In this document: positions 8,946-19,052 of the stretch, in pieces
Layout of the letters: each line of letters starts with the position of its first letter
How positions within the stretch are numbered: the stretch's first letter is position 1
Source: Aurantiacibacter xanthus
Lineage (GTDB): Bacteria; Pseudomonadota; Alphaproteobacteria; Sphingomonadales; Sphingomonadaceae
Length of the DNA: 64,000 nt
NCBI RefSeq assembly: GCF_003584015.1
Contig: NZ_QXFM01000095.1
Span: 1-64,000 of the forward strand
Reading direction: 5' to 3'
The notes under the pieces: model-generated
The model's database searches: none
Told to the model about the DNA's origin: nothing
What the model saw: the letters and a program-made list of their open reading frames with translations, nothing else
Translations under genes and position numbers: made by a program

Positions 8946-10430
8946 AAGCATTCGCAACTGGAGACGGTGAAGGCCTGGCTTGCGCACCCCGCGCATGCGG
9001 CGATGCCGCTCCACGCCCGCATTCAGCGCGCCATCCGGCAGTTGATCGTCGATGGTGCGCTTGGTCCCGGCAAGCCGCTACCGGCATCGCGGGCACTGGC
9101 GAAATCGCTCGGCGTTTCGCGCGACACCATCGAATCCGCCTATTCCCAGCTTCACGCCGAGGGTTTTATCGAGCGGCGCGTGGGCAGCGGCAGTTTCGTT
9201 GCGGAAAAGACCGATTTTACGCCCGGCCGTCGGCTGGCGCAGCGCGATACGCTGCTGCGCAATCAGGCCCCGAACCTCAGCAAGCGCGGTGCGGCGATGT
9301 TCCGCAACAGCGGCGTGCGCGAGATGCTGTCGCCGCGCCCCTTTGCCCATGGCGTGCCGGAGACGCGCAGCTTCCCGCTGCAATTGTGGGAACGGCTGGA
9401 GCGGCAAGTTCTGAAGGAGAAGGGGGCCCAGGCGCTGTTGCACACCGATCCGCAAGGGGCGGAACCCCTGCGCCGCGCCATTGCCGACTATGTGAACCTC
9501 GAACGCGGCGCGCGCGCGACCGCTGATCGGGTTGTCGTGCTGACCAGTTCGCAGCAGGCGATGGCACTGTGCGCGAATATGCTGCTCGATCCCGGCGAGC
9601 AGATATTCGTCGAAGACCCGGCCTATTACGGCGCGCGCAAGGCCTTCGATGCCGCGGGGCTCGGCTGCGTTCCAGTTCCGGTCGACCGGCAGGGTATCGT
9701 GGCCGAACGGATCATCGCCGATCCGCTCAGGGCCAAGGCCGTGTTCCTCACCCCCTCGCACCAGTTCCCCACCGGCGCGAGCCTGGCGCTCGATCGCCGC
9801 CTTGCCCTGATCGAATGGGCCGCGCGGCATCAGGCGTGGATCATCGAGGACGATTACGACAGCGAGTTCCACTATGCGGGCAAGCCCACCGCCTGTGTGC
9901 AGGGGCTCGATCCGCATGACCGGACCATCTATGTCGGCACCTTCACCAAGGCGCTCTTTCCCGGCCTGCGGATCGGGTATGTCGTATTGCCGCCGCAGCT
10001 GGTCAAACCTCTGACAGTGGCGCGCACCCTGCTCGACGGGCACACGGCCTCCATCGCGCAGTTGACGCTGGCCCGCTTTATCGAGGGCGGGCATTTCGGC
10101 GCGCATGTCCGGGCGATGCGCAGTATCTACGCACAGCGGCTTGAGGTTCTGACTGCGCTCGTTCGCCGGCATCTGGCCGACTTCGTCGAACCGCAGGTGC
10201 CCATCGGCGGCTTGCAGCTGCCCTGCCTGCTGACGGGCGGCCTTGAGGAGCGGACGGCGGTCGATGCGGCGCGGCGGGTGGGGGTCGAGCTTCTCGGCCT
10301 GTCGGCGCTGCACGCCGCGGGGGGCGGGAAGCCCGGCTTTCTGATGGGTTTTGCCGCCTATACCCCACACGAGATCGAGCAGGCCGTAAGCAAGCTGGCC
10401 ACAGCCCTGCGCGCGGCCACCACCGCCTAG
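8940..10430 (+). CDS. MocR/PdxR-type regulator (GntR HTH + aminotransferase domain)
   Basis: A 496-residue fusion of a GntR-type winged helix (about residues 20-90, with LPASRALAKSLGVSRDTIESA) to a class I aminotransferase-like domain that senses PLP. The aminotransferase part shows DPAYYGARKA, LTPSHQFPTG and IIEDDYDSEFHY, and the PLP lysine should lie in GTFTKALFPGLRIGY. The longest start is TTG at 8940, which lies inside an operator-like box; ATG at 9003 (before PLHARIQRAIRQLI) is a credible alternative. Divergent from benE-pdxY-hemA, it probably adjusts B6 salvage to PLP level. The family is clear; the target set is inferred. Confidence 0.9.
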   Translation: MFKHSQLETVKAWLAHPAHAAMPLHARIQRAIRQLIVDGALGPGKPLPASRALAKSLGVSRDTIESAYSQLHAEGFIERRVGSGSFVAEKTDFTPGRRLAQRDTLLRNQAPNLSKRGAAMFRNSGVREMLSPRPFAHGVPETRSFPLQLWERLERQVLKEKGAQALLHTDPQGAEPLRRAIADYVNLERGARATADRVVVLTSSQQAMALCANMLLDPGEQIFVEDPAYYGARKAFDAAGLGCVPVPVDRQGIVAERIIADPLRAKAVFLTPSHQFPTGASLALDRRLALIEWAARHQAWIIEDDYDSEFHYAGKPTACVQGLDPHDRTIYVGTFTKALFPGLRIGYVVLPPQLVKPLTVARTLLDGHTASIAQLTLARFIEGGHFGAHVRAMRSIYAQRLEVLTALVRRHLADFVEPQVPIGGLQLPCLLTGGLEERTAVDAARRVGVELLGLSALHAAGGGKPGFLMGFAAYTPHEIEQAVSKLATALRAATTA

Positions 10431-10431
10431 T

Positions 10432-10507
10432 CACCCATGGTGCCGGCATCGGATTGGTCTGCTCGCCTTGCGCAAAGTGGCGGGGAGTAACCTGCCACAC
10501 CCATGGT
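10432..10507 (+). repeat. Direct repeat CACCCATGGT upstream of glyA
   Basis: The 10-mer CACCCATGGT occurs at 10432-10441 and again at 10498-10507, 66 bp apart, inside the 147-bp gap between the MocR gene and glyA. Each contains the palindrome CCATGG. It may be a paired operator for glyA; no function is shown by the sequence. Confidence 0.35.
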
Positions 10508-10577
10508 AGGTGCCGCGCCACCCCCGGATGCGGAGTGCAGGGGGCATTCTTACGCTCAGCTCAAAGGGAGACTCGCG

Positions 10578-11882
<1,305 letters not shown>

Positions 11883-12017
11883 GCGGCGATGGCGCGGGCC
11901 ACCATCCGGCCTGTCTGGCAAATGCGATCCGGTTCTCCCGAGGCAGGGCGGCGGTCAATACTCGGAGGATCGGCTGGTTTCGAGGAAATTGGCCGATCAA
12001 TCAAAGGAGTATCGATC

Positions 12018-12254
12018 ATGGTGGAAAAGGCCGTCTTTTATCACGCGGGCTGCGGTGTTTGCACCGATGCGGAAGAGCGCTTCGTCGAGGCGCTCGACCC
12101 CAACCGTTTCGCCGTGGAGAGCGTGCATCTGGGCGAGACCCCGGAGCGGGTGGGCGAGGCCCGCGCGGTGGGTGTCGAATCGGTGCCGGCGCTGGTGATC
12201 GACGGTGCGGTCTATCACATCAACCATGGTGCAGACCTGTCGGCACTGGGCTGA
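12018..12254 (+). CDS. Small thioredoxin/glutaredoxin-like CxxC protein
   Basis: A 78-residue protein with the redox motif CGVC (residues 12-15, after FYHAG) and a later cis-proline-like SVPALVIDG, which are the two active-site elements of the thioredoxin fold in minimal form. There is no signal peptide, so it should be cytoplasmic. AAAGGAG lies 8 bp before the ATG. It follows glyA by 135 bp and precedes the amidotransferase gene by 28 bp. The redox partner is unknown. Confidence 0.75.
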   Translation: MVEKAVFYHAGCGVCTDAEERFVEALDPNRFAVESVHLGETPERVGEARAVGVESVPALVIDGAVYHINHGADLSALG

Positions 12255-12282
12255 TGCCGCGGCTGCAACCGGAGTACGCGCC

Positions 12283-12987
12283 ATGCTGAAAGCGGCCGCA
12301 GTCATTCGGCATCTCCACTTTGAAGATCTCGGAACCCTTGAGGCCGTACTCACGGCCTCGGGGTATCGGGTCCACTATTACGATATCGGGGTGAGCGAGC
12401 TGTGGACGCTCGACCCCGAGAGCCCCGACCTGATGGTCGTGCTCGGCGGCCCGGTCGGGGTCTACGAGACCGAGGCCTATCCCTTCCTTGAAGAAGAGCG
12501 CCAGCTTCTCAAGCGCCGCCTTGCCCTGGGGCGGCCCACGCTGGGCATCTGCCTCGGCGCGCAGATGATCGCCCAGGTGCTCGGGGCGAAGGTTGCGCCG
12601 ATGGGGCACAAGGAGATCGGCTTTTCTCCGCTTCTGCTGACCGGGGCGGGGCGGGCTGGTCCGCTGCGCCATCTGGAGGGCGTTCCGGTGCTCCATTGGC
12701 ATGGCGACGCTTTCGCCATTCCCGGTGGCGCCGACAGTCTTGCTGCGACGGCACTGTGTGCCACACAGGGCTTTGCTTTCGGTCGCAACGTGCTTGGCTT
12801 GCAGTTCCATCCGGAAGTGAATGCCTGTGCCGGGATCGAGCGCTGGCTGGTCGGCCATGCTGCCGAAATCGCCGCCGCCGGGATCGATCCATGTGCTTTG
12901 CGGCGCGACGCGGCGGCGCATGGCCCGGCGCTGCGGGATGCAGCCCGCAAAATGCTCACCGAATGGCTGGAGGGGACGGTCTTCTGA
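12283..12987 (+). CDS. Class I glutamine amidotransferase (GMP-synthase-like)
   Basis: A 234-residue stand-alone GATase1 domain. The nucleophile is Cys90 in GICLGAQM and the His-Glu pair is His176/Glu178 in QFHPEVN, so the triad is complete. Such proteins hydrolyse glutamine or gamma-glutamyl compounds (compare the gamma-glutamyl peptidases in this family). GGAG lies 8 bp before the ATG. The gene closes a short run glyA, CxxC protein, amidotransferase, and a terminator overlaps its stop codon. The substrate cannot be read from the sequence. Confidence 0.85.
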   Translation: MLKAAAVIRHLHFEDLGTLEAVLTASGYRVHYYDIGVSELWTLDPESPDLMVVLGGPVGVYETEAYPFLEEERQLLKRRLALGRPTLGICLGAQMIAQVLGAKVAPMGHKEIGFSPLLLTGAGRAGPLRHLEGVPVLHWHGDAFAIPGGADSLAATALCATQGFAFGRNVLGLQFHPEVNACAGIERWLVGHAAEIAAAGIDPCALRRDAAAHGPALRDAARKMLTEWLEGTVF

Positions 12988-13000
12988 CCGCCCCCTTTTT
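12972..13000 (+). terminator. Rho-independent terminator after the amidotransferase gene
   Basis: GGGGACGGTC at 12972-12981 and GACCGCCCCC at 12986-12995 form a stem with one mismatch around TTCT, directly followed by TTTTT. The stem includes the stop codon of the amidotransferase gene. Confidence 0.75.
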
Positions 13001-13017
13001 GCCTGGGCTTTCCCGCC

Positions 13018-13716
13018 TCAGCTCGTCTTGTAGCGCCGGGTGCTCTTTCCCTCAGTCAGCCGGGCCAGCACCGTCTCGCCGACGATCGCAGTCTGCCCGA
13101 CCGTGACGCAGAGCGGCGTGCCGAGGGGCAGATAGACATCGATCCGCGAGCCGAAGCGGATCAGGCCGAAGCGGTCGCCCACTTCGAGCCTATCGCCTTC
13201 GGCAACCCAATGCTCGATGCGCCGGGCGATCAGGCCTGCAATCTGCACGAAGACCACCAGACCATAGGGCGTTTCGATCGCGAGGGCATTGCGTTCGTTA
13301 TGGTCGCTGGCCTTATCGAGATCGGCGCTGAAAAAGCGCCCCGGCGTATAGGCGATGGTCTTGATCCGGCCGCTCACCGGGGTGCGGTTCACGTGGCAAT
13401 CGAAGATGCTCATGAACACCGAAACGCGCAGCATCGGCTCGGGGGGCAGGTTGAGTTCGCGCGGCGGCAGAACCTCGGCGATCATGCTGATGTGCCCCTC
13501 TGCCGGAGCCACCACGATCCCGTCTTCAACCGGCGTAGTGCGTGGCGGGTTGCGGAAGAAATAGCCGGCCCAGACCGTGACGATGGCTGCAATCCAGGCG
13601 AGCGAGACCGAAACGAGGCTCAGTCCGACCGTCGCCGCGAGACCGATCGCGATGAACGGATAACCCGCCTTGTGGATCGGAACGAGGCTGTTCCTGATCG
13701 ATGAAGAGATGCTCAC
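13018..13716 (-). CDS. psd: Phosphatidylserine decarboxylase, short form
   Basis: A 232-residue membrane-bound proenzyme that makes phosphatidylethanolamine from phosphatidylserine. Visible are two N-terminal hydrophobic stretches (residues 20-52), FFRNPPRTTP, SIFDCHVNRTP, and the self-cleavage site Gly189-Ser190 in RFGSRIDVYLP, where the serine becomes the pyruvoyl group. I chose GTG 13716 because it overlaps the stop of the aminotransferase gene (GTGA) and gives a normal N-terminus; a start at 13749 would overlap 37 bp. No pssA gene is adjacent, which is unusual. Confidence 0.9.
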   Translation of the reverse strand: MSISSSIRNSLVPIHKAGYPFIAIGLAATVGLSLVSVSLAWIAAIVTVWAGYFFRNPPRTTPVEDGIVVAPAEGHISMIAEVLPPRELNLPPEPMLRVSVFMSIFDCHVNRTPVSGRIKTIAYTPGRFFSADLDKASDHNERNALAIETPYGLVVFVQIAGLIARRIEHWVAEGDRLEVGDRFGLIRFGSRIDVYLPLGTPLCVTVGQTAIVGETVLARLTEGKSTRRYKTS

Positions 13717-14981
13717 AGCCGGGCTCCCGCATTCGCGGGCAGCGCGCAAGGATCCACCGATAAGGCCGCGTTGGTCGATATCGGCTGTGCGCCGGGTTTC
13801 TCGCGCTGGCTTTCGCGACAGAGGTCGGCCGTCATTTCAATGCGCCGGATGGCGTCGCCGATCTCCTCGGGCAGAACGGTCAGGGGCGGGGCAAAGCGCA
13901 CTACGTTCTCCCGCGCGGGCACCGCCAGCAGCCGATGTATGCGCAGCAGCTCGACGAGGGGCGCGGTCTCGCCGTGCAGTTGCAGCCCTTGCAGCAAGCC
14001 TGTGCCGCGCACCTCGGCGACGATATCGGGGTAGTCGTGTGCGATCCGGTGGAGCCCGTCGTGCAGCAGTTGCGCGGTCTCCAGCACCCGGTCGAGAAAG
14101 GCCTGATCGAGCACGATGTCGAGCACGGCGTTGCCTGCGCTCATCGCCAGCGGATTGCCGCCGAAGGTGGTGCCATGCGCGCCCGCGGTCATGCCGCTGG
14201 CGGCCTCGCGGGTGGCAAGGCACACGCCCATCGGAAAGCCGCCGCCAATGCCCTTGGCGAGGGTGGCGATGTCGGGCTCGATGCTGCTCCATTCATAGGC
14301 GAAGAACTTGCCGGTGCGGCCGACGCCCGACTGCACCTCATCGAAAATCAGCAGAATGCCGTGCTCGTCGCAGAGCGCGCGGAGGCGTTGCAGGGTTTCG
14401 GGCGCGAGGCAGTGCAAGCCGCCTTCGCCCTGAATCGGCTCAAGCAGGATCGCCGCCGTCTGCGGGGTGATCGCCGCCTCAAGCGCATCCCAGTCGCCCA
14501 ACGGCACCTGATCGAAGCCATCGACGCGCGGGCCGAAGCCTTCGAGATAGGGCGCATATCCGGTGGCCGCGATCATGGCCAGCGACCGCCCGTGGAACGC
14601 TCCGGCAAAGGTCACGATGCGATAGCGTTCGGGCGAGCCCTTGGCCGAATGATAGCGCCGGGCCATCTTCACGGCGGCCTCGTTGGCCTCGCCGCCCGAA
14701 TTGGCGAAGAAAGCGACATCGGCAAAGCAGGCGTCGGTCAGCCGGGTGGCCAGCCGCTCGCCATCGGGGATGCGCACGAGGTTGGAGGTGTGCCAGAGCT
14801 TGTCGAGCTGTGCCTTCACGGCGGCGACAAGGTGCGGGTGGTTGTGACCGAGCGAATTGACCGCAATGCCGGAGGCGAAGTCGAGATAGGCCTCGCCGTC
14901 CTCAGTGTAGAGCCATGATCCCTCTCCGCGTTCGAAGCAGAGGTCGATCCGCCGGAAGACCTTCAGCAGCGGATCAGGCAT
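13713..14981 (-). CDS. argD: Acetylornithine aminotransferase-like class III aminotransferase
   Basis: A 422-residue PLP aminotransferase of the ArgD/ornithine aminotransferase type. Signatures are DFASGIAVNSLGHNHP, FFANSGGEANEAAVKMAR, EPIQGEGGLH, LLIFDEVQSGVGRTG and the PLP lysine Lys243 in IATLAKGIGGGFP. About 30 extra C-terminal residues follow the conserved end. It is coupled to psd by a 4-bp overlap and lies downstream of a MocR-type regulator on the same strand. No argF or other arginine genes are adjacent, so a catabolic role (ornithine, GABA or succinylornithine) is also possible. Confidence 0.85.
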   Translation of the reverse strand: MPDPLLKVFRRIDLCFERGEGSWLYTEDGEAYLDFASGIAVNSLGHNHPHLVAAVKAQLDKLWHTSNLVRIPDGERLATRLTDACFADVAFFANSGGEANEAAVKMARRYHSAKGSPERYRIVTFAGAFHGRSLAMIAATGYAPYLEGFGPRVDGFDQVPLGDWDALEAAITPQTAAILLEPIQGEGGLHCLAPETLQRLRALCDEHGILLIFDEVQSGVGRTGKFFAYEWSSIEPDIATLAKGIGGGFPMGVCLATREAASGMTAGAHGTTFGGNPLAMSAGNAVLDIVLDQAFLDRVLETAQLLHDGLHRIAHDYPDIVAEVRGTGLLQGLQLHGETAPLVELLRIHRLLAVPARENVVRFAPPLTVLPEEIGDAIRRIEMTADLCRESQREKPGAQPISTNAALSVDPCALPANAGARL

Positions 14982-15080
14982 GAGCGTGCCGCGTCGTCTT
15001 GTGGGGTGTAGCTGGGTGGTGAAAATGGGGGGTGTCGGTCACAATGACGCTCTCCTGCAAATGCCGGAGTGTCTAGCGCT

Positions 15081-15106
15081 GGTGCGGACTGCCAATCAGG
15101 TGCGGA
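15081..15106 (+). repeat. Direct repeat GGTGCGGA upstream of the argD-like gene
   Basis: GGTGCGGA occurs at 15081-15088 and 15099-15106, 18 bp apart, in the 186-bp gap between the MocR gene at 15168 and the argD-like gene. Direct repeats are a common MocR operator form, but these differ from the repeats upstream of the MocR gene itself, so the link is weak. Confidence 0.3.
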
Positions 15107-15167
15107 TCGCAGATGTTATCTGGGCCGGATAGGATAGGGCCACGCGCTGTGGCGCCAGCCGATGTTC

Positions 15168-16607
15168 TCAGCGGGGCATGGCCCGCGTAAACAGGTCGAT
15201 GGCGCGGGTCAGCTCCTTGTCGTCGAGGCTCGCGAACCCGAGCCGGAAGGCTTCAGCCGGCTTCACCGTCTCCAGATCGAACTGGATGCCCGGCATGACC
15301 GAAAGGCCGAGCTTGGCGGCATTGGCGGCCCATGTCTCGGCGCTCAGGCCGTCGGCGATGCGCAGCCATATTGCCAGCCCACCGGCGGGCAGAGCGAACT
15401 CGACATGGTCTGACAGCCGTTCGCGCAGCAGCTCGGCCATGAGGTCGCGCCGTGCGTGATAGACCCGGCGCGCCTTGCGGGCATGGCGTTTGATCGTCCC
15501 CTCCTCGATGAGGTCGGCCAGCGCATATTCGAGTGGCAGATCCCCCTGCCGGTCGAGCGCCTCGCGGCGGTCGGCCATCTGGGTGAGGATTTGCGGGGAA
15601 GCGACCGCGTAGCCAAGGCGAATGCCGGGCGCGAGCAGCTTGGACAGCGATCCGATGTAGATGATCGGCAGGTCGCTGTCGGCCCGTGCCGCCAGCGGCA
15701 GGATCGGGCGGCCATCGAAGCGGTATTCGTTGTCGTAGTCGTCCTCGATCACGACCAGGCCATAGCGGCGCGCGACTTCGAGCAGCCGCAGGCGCCGTGC
15801 GACGCCCATCGTCACGGTGGTGGGGTACTGATGGTGCGGGGTGACATAGACGGCGCGCAGGCGGCCATTGGCGCGGGCGATCTGCTCCAGCGCCTCGACA
15901 TCGATCCCGCCCGCATCGACCGGCACGCCGACGACATCCGCACCCGCTGCGCGAAAGGCCGACCATGCGAGCGGATAGCCGGGCCGTTCAACCGCGATGA
16001 GCGAGCCGGGATCAGCCACCGTGGAGGCCGCCAGAAAGAGCGCCATCTGGCTGCCGCGCGTTACCAGAATTTCGGAAGCGGCGGCGGTCAGCCCGCGCTC
16101 GTCGCGCAGATATGACGATAGGGCATCGCGCAGCTTGCCGTTCCCGCGCGGGTCGCCGTAGCCGCCGCCCGAGGTGAAGGCGGTGCTGGCGAGCGCGCGG
16201 CGGAACGCCTGCGCAAAGGCGGTGGTCGGCACCAGCCGCACGTCGGGGGACCCGTCGGACAATCGCAGCAGCGACCGCTCCGGCGTGAGGGCAGGGTTGC
16301 TGGCTGGGGGCACCGGGCGTGTGGGCAGCCGGTGCAGCGCCATGTCGGGAAGATCGGTGGCGACGAAAGTGCCGCGCGAAGGCTCGGTTACAAGCCAGCC
16401 CTGCATCGCCAGCTCGTGATAGGCGGCATCGACCGTGTTGCGATTGAGCTTAAGGCTGCGCGATAGCGCCCGCGTACCGGGCAGGGGATCGCCCGGCTTC
16501 AGACGGCCCCGCTCGATCTCCTGCACGATGGTGCGCGCCAGCGCGAGGAACACCGGCTCGCGCGCCTGCGGACTGACTTCGATCGTGAGCGTGGTTCCCT
16601 TGCCCAT
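15168..16607 (-). CDS. MocR/PdxR-type regulator, second copy
   Basis: A 479-residue GntR-HTH/aminotransferase fusion. The winged helix lies at about residues 18-85 (LPGTRALSRSLKLNRNTVDA); the aminotransferase-like part shows ERPGYPLAWSAFRAAG, VTPHHQYPTTVTM, VVIEDDYDNEYRF and the expected PLP lysine in GSLSKLLAPGIRLGY. It is clearly a different subgroup from the regulator at 8940. It lies upstream of, and on the same strand as, the argD-like and psd genes, so it may activate them. Direct repeats lie before its start. Confidence 0.88.
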   Translation of the reverse strand: MGKGTTLTIEVSPQAREPVFLALARTIVQEIERGRLKPGDPLPGTRALSRSLKLNRNTVDAAYHELAMQGWLVTEPSRGTFVATDLPDMALHRLPTRPVPPASNPALTPERSLLRLSDGSPDVRLVPTTAFAQAFRRALASTAFTSGGGYGDPRGNGKLRDALSSYLRDERGLTAAASEILVTRGSQMALFLAASTVADPGSLIAVERPGYPLAWSAFRAAGADVVGVPVDAGGIDVEALEQIARANGRLRAVYVTPHHQYPTTVTMGVARRLRLLEVARRYGLVVIEDDYDNEYRFDGRPILPLAARADSDLPIIYIGSLSKLLAPGIRLGYAVASPQILTQMADRREALDRQGDLPLEYALADLIEEGTIKRHARKARRVYHARRDLMAELLRERLSDHVEFALPAGGLAIWLRIADGLSAETWAANAAKLGLSVMPGIQFDLETVKPAEAFRLGFASLDDKELTRAIDLFTRAMPR

Positions 16608-16646
16608 CCGGCATGCTTTCCTGATATGCTGGACGCCATTTTGGTG

Positions 16647-16669
16647 GGCCAGACTTCGATGGCCAGACT
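16647..16669 (-). promoter_or_regulatory. Direct repeat GGCCAGACT upstream of the second MocR gene
   Basis: GGCCAGACT occurs at 16647-16655 and 16661-16669, spaced 14 bp, 40-62 bp before the start codon of the regulator gene. Tandem half-sites close to the gene's own promoter fit autoregulation by a MocR dimer; this is inference. Confidence 0.45.
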
Positions 16670-16728
16670 AGGCGCGCCCTGTCGCCGGTGCAATCCGCCC
16701 GGCGGGCCGCATGGCCGCCTGCGCCGGG

Positions 16729-17424
16729 TCAGGCCGATGCGGGCGGCGTTTCGTTGAGGCGGCGCGACCAGTCTTCGACCTTGCGCGTTGCAAGCCGCTT
16801 TCTGGCATAGCCGCGCCAGCCTTCGGGCAGATGCTCAAGGTCGACCATCGCGGCCAGTTCGTCATGGTTCATCGTATCGATATAGAGCACGCGCCAGAGC
16901 CGCTGGATCGTCCATTCGGGCGAAAGGCGATCCACCAGTTCGAGCCCGTCACCCGGCTCGACATGGCCGGTTTCCAGCACCCGGTAATACCATCCGGTAA
17001 GACCCGACTTCTGGACCTGAATGGCCATGTCGGCGGCATCGAAGCGCGCATTGAGCTTCCAGCACGGCTGGCGTCCCTGACTGACCTGAATCACCGCCTC
17101 GCCAAGCCGGAAGGTATCGCCGATGGCGACATCCTGTTCGGTAAGGCCACGGGTCGACAGGTTCTCGCCGAAGGCACCGGGGCGGGTGAGCACGTCGCGC
17201 TCGCCAATCGCGGCTATCCAGTAGGGGTAGTGCTCATAGGCATAGTGGTGGACAGCTTTTTCGACGCCGCCATGATGCTTGCGATCGCCCTGAGCGTCGC
17301 CTGTGAAGCCCTCCGGTCCGAGGAAGAGGCGGCCTTGCACCGGGCTCTTGGCGATCCCGCTGGGCGCGGCGCGCAGACCGAGCGGCGCGATTGCCCCGAC
17401 CAGAATTTCGTCGACTGGTATCAT
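16729..17424 (-). CDS. MOSC-domain protein (YiiM-like)
   Basis: A 231-residue protein with a MOSC domain, the fold of the molybdenum-cofactor sulfurase C-terminus, followed by a short helical extension as in YiiM. Visible are GDAQGDRKHHGGVEKAVHHY, GAFGENLSTRGLTE, and the conserved cysteine in VSQGRQPCWKLNARF. These proteins bind molybdenum cofactor or reduce N-hydroxylated compounds. I start it at the ATG at 17424 because the longer frame would read through the tRNA-Cys gene. Confidence 0.88.
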   Translation of the reverse strand: MIPVDEILVGAIAPLGLRAAPSGIAKSPVQGRLFLGPEGFTGDAQGDRKHHGGVEKAVHHYAYEHYPYWIAAIGERDVLTRPGAFGENLSTRGLTEQDVAIGDTFRLGEAVIQVSQGRQPCWKLNARFDAADMAIQVQKSGLTGWYYRVLETGHVEPGDGLELVDRLSPEWTIQRLWRVLYIDTMNHDELAAMVDLEHLPEGWRGYARKRLATRKVEDWSRRLNETPPASA

Positions 17425-17453
17425 CTCGCGAGCCCTTAGCCATGGCAAACTGG

Positions 17454-17527
17454 TGGAGGCCGGACCTGGAATTGAACCAGGCTGCACGGACTTGCACTCC
17501 GCTGCGTAACCACTCCGCCATCCGGCC
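17454..17527 (-). tRNA. tRNA-Cys (GCA)
   Basis: On the minus strand a full cloverleaf can be drawn. The acceptor stem is GGCCGGA/TCCGGCC. The anticodon arm is GCGGA-GTGCAAG-TCCGT with anticodon GCA, and the T-arm is CCTGG-TTCAATT-CCAGG. The 3' CCA is encoded. It lies between the MOSC gene and serC. Confidence 0.93.
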
Positions 17528-17709
17528 TCGTCGCCCCCAACTAGCGGCATATCCGGCTCTCGTTATCAGCCGGTTCAGCAATTGTGGGTGGGCCGGATGG
17601 ACCACCGGCCCAGTGCGCTTGCCCAATCCGGCACTCCCGCAAGGCGCGGCGGCGATCATGGCTCGCGCGGCCGCACTTATCGCCGGTCTCGCTTTGTCAG
17701 GAAACCCCC

Positions 17710-18900
17710 GTGCCCATCGATCTGCCCAAACCGCAACGACGCCCCGAGCGCCCCTATTTCTCCTCCGGGCCATCGGCCAAGCGACCGGGCTGGGAGCCGC
17801 GCGCGCTGGCGGAGGCTACGGTCGGCCGCTCGCACCGCTCGGCCGCGGGCAAGAACAAGATCCGGCAGGTGCTTGACCTGACGCGCGAGGTGCTCGGCAT
17901 TCCCGAGGACTATGGGATCGCGATTGTGCCGGGGTCGGATACCGGCGCGATGGAGATGGTGCTGTGGTCGATGCTCGGGCAGCGCGGGGTCGATGTGCTG
18001 TCGTGGGAGAGCTTCGGCGCCGAATGGCTGCACGATATCCTGCGCGAATTGCGGCTCGACGACGTTCGCAGCCTGACCGCGCCCTATGGCGCACTGCCTG
18101 TGCTTGCGGATGTCGATCCCGCGCGCGATACGGTCTTCACCTGGAACGGGACGACCTCGGGCGTGCGCGTGCCCGATGGCGACTGGATCGCCGACGACCG
18201 GGCGGGCCTCACCATCTGCGACGCCACTTCGGCGGCTTTCGGGATGGAGCTGCCCTGGCGCAAGCTCGATGTCGTGACCTGGTCATGGCAGAAGGTGCTG
18301 GGCGGGGAGGGCGCGCATGGCGTTGTGGTCATGAGCCCGCGCGCGGTCGAGCGCCTTGAAAGCTATGTTCCGCCGCGGCCGCTTCCGAAGCTGTTTCGCG
18401 TGGTCAGCAACGGCAAGGTCGCGCCCGGCTTTTTCGCGGGCGACACGCTCAACACGCCGTCGCTGCTGGTCATCGAGGACGCGATCGACGGTCTCTTGTG
18501 GGCGCAGTCGATCGGCGGTCTGGCGGAGCTGGTACGCCGCTGCGAGGCCAACCTCGCCAGTGTCGACGAGTGGGTCCGCCATACCGACTGGATCGAGTTC
18601 CTCGCGCAAGACCCGGCGACCCGGTCCTGCACTGCGATCTGCCTGCGCATTGCCGATCCCGCGATTGCGGCGCTTGGTGCGGAAGAACAGGCTGCTTTCG
18701 TGCGCACCATGGTGACGACGCTCGAACAGGAAGGCGTCGCCTATGACATTGCCTCCTATCGCGCCGCACCGCCCGGACTGCGGCTCTGGAGCGGAGCGAC
18801 GGTTGAGAATGGCGACATGGTCGACGTGCTGCCCTGGCTCGACTGGGCCTTCCGCGATGCAATGGCAAAACAGGCGATCCGGCCCAGAGGACTTCTCTAA
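17710..18900 (+). CDS. serC: Phosphoserine transaminase
   Basis: A 396-residue PLP aminotransferase of the alphaproteobacterial SerC type, converting 3-phosphohydroxypyruvate to phosphoserine in serine synthesis. Seen are RPYFSSGPSAKRPGWEP at the N-terminus, SHRSAAGKNKI, VPGSDTGAMEMVLWS, CDATSAAFGMELPW and the PLP lysine Lys195 in WSWQKVLGGEGAHG. Start GTG 17710 has AGGA just upstream; longer starts lack homologous sequence. The usual partner serA does not follow; cydD does. With glyA and hemA it completes a serine-to-glycine-to-aminolevulinate route inside one 13-kb stretch. Confidence 0.92.
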   Translation: MPIDLPKPQRRPERPYFSSGPSAKRPGWEPRALAEATVGRSHRSAAGKNKIRQVLDLTREVLGIPEDYGIAIVPGSDTGAMEMVLWSMLGQRGVDVLSWESFGAEWLHDILRELRLDDVRSLTAPYGALPVLADVDPARDTVFTWNGTTSGVRVPDGDWIADDRAGLTICDATSAAFGMELPWRKLDVVTWSWQKVLGGEGAHGVVVMSPRAVERLESYVPPRPLPKLFRVVSNGKVAPGFFAGDTLNTPSLLVIEDAIDGLLWAQSIGGLAELVRRCEANLASVDEWVRHTDWIEFLAQDPATRSCTAICLRIADPAIAALGAEEQAAFVRTMVTTLEQEGVAYDIASYRAAPPGLRLWSGATVENGDMVDVLPWLDWAFRDAMAKQAIRPRGLL

Positions 18901-19052
18901 CCCGGTTCTTAGTAGCCCTCCGGATGGGGGCTAATGAGCGAGCGACAGTTAGTCGCGAACTGTTGTTGGTGGTGCGCAGGGTGCGTGTGAGGTCTCTGTT
19001 TCCGTGGGGTCCTCGCCGCCATTTGCTTTGGCAAAGGGAAACACCGAGGCTG

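Noticed and set aside
6743-9022. One 759-residue fusion protein including pyridoxal kinase
   Set aside because: The upstream half is an out-of-frame reading through benE; the real kinase starts at 7594 with a TGATG overlap.
10431-10577. Glycine riboswitch before glyA
   Set aside because: The leader is too short and lacks the conserved paired glycine aptamer segments.
16729-17550. Longer MOSC protein starting at 17550
   Set aside because: Its first 42 codons read through the tRNA-Cys gene; the ATG at 17424 gives a normal N-terminus.
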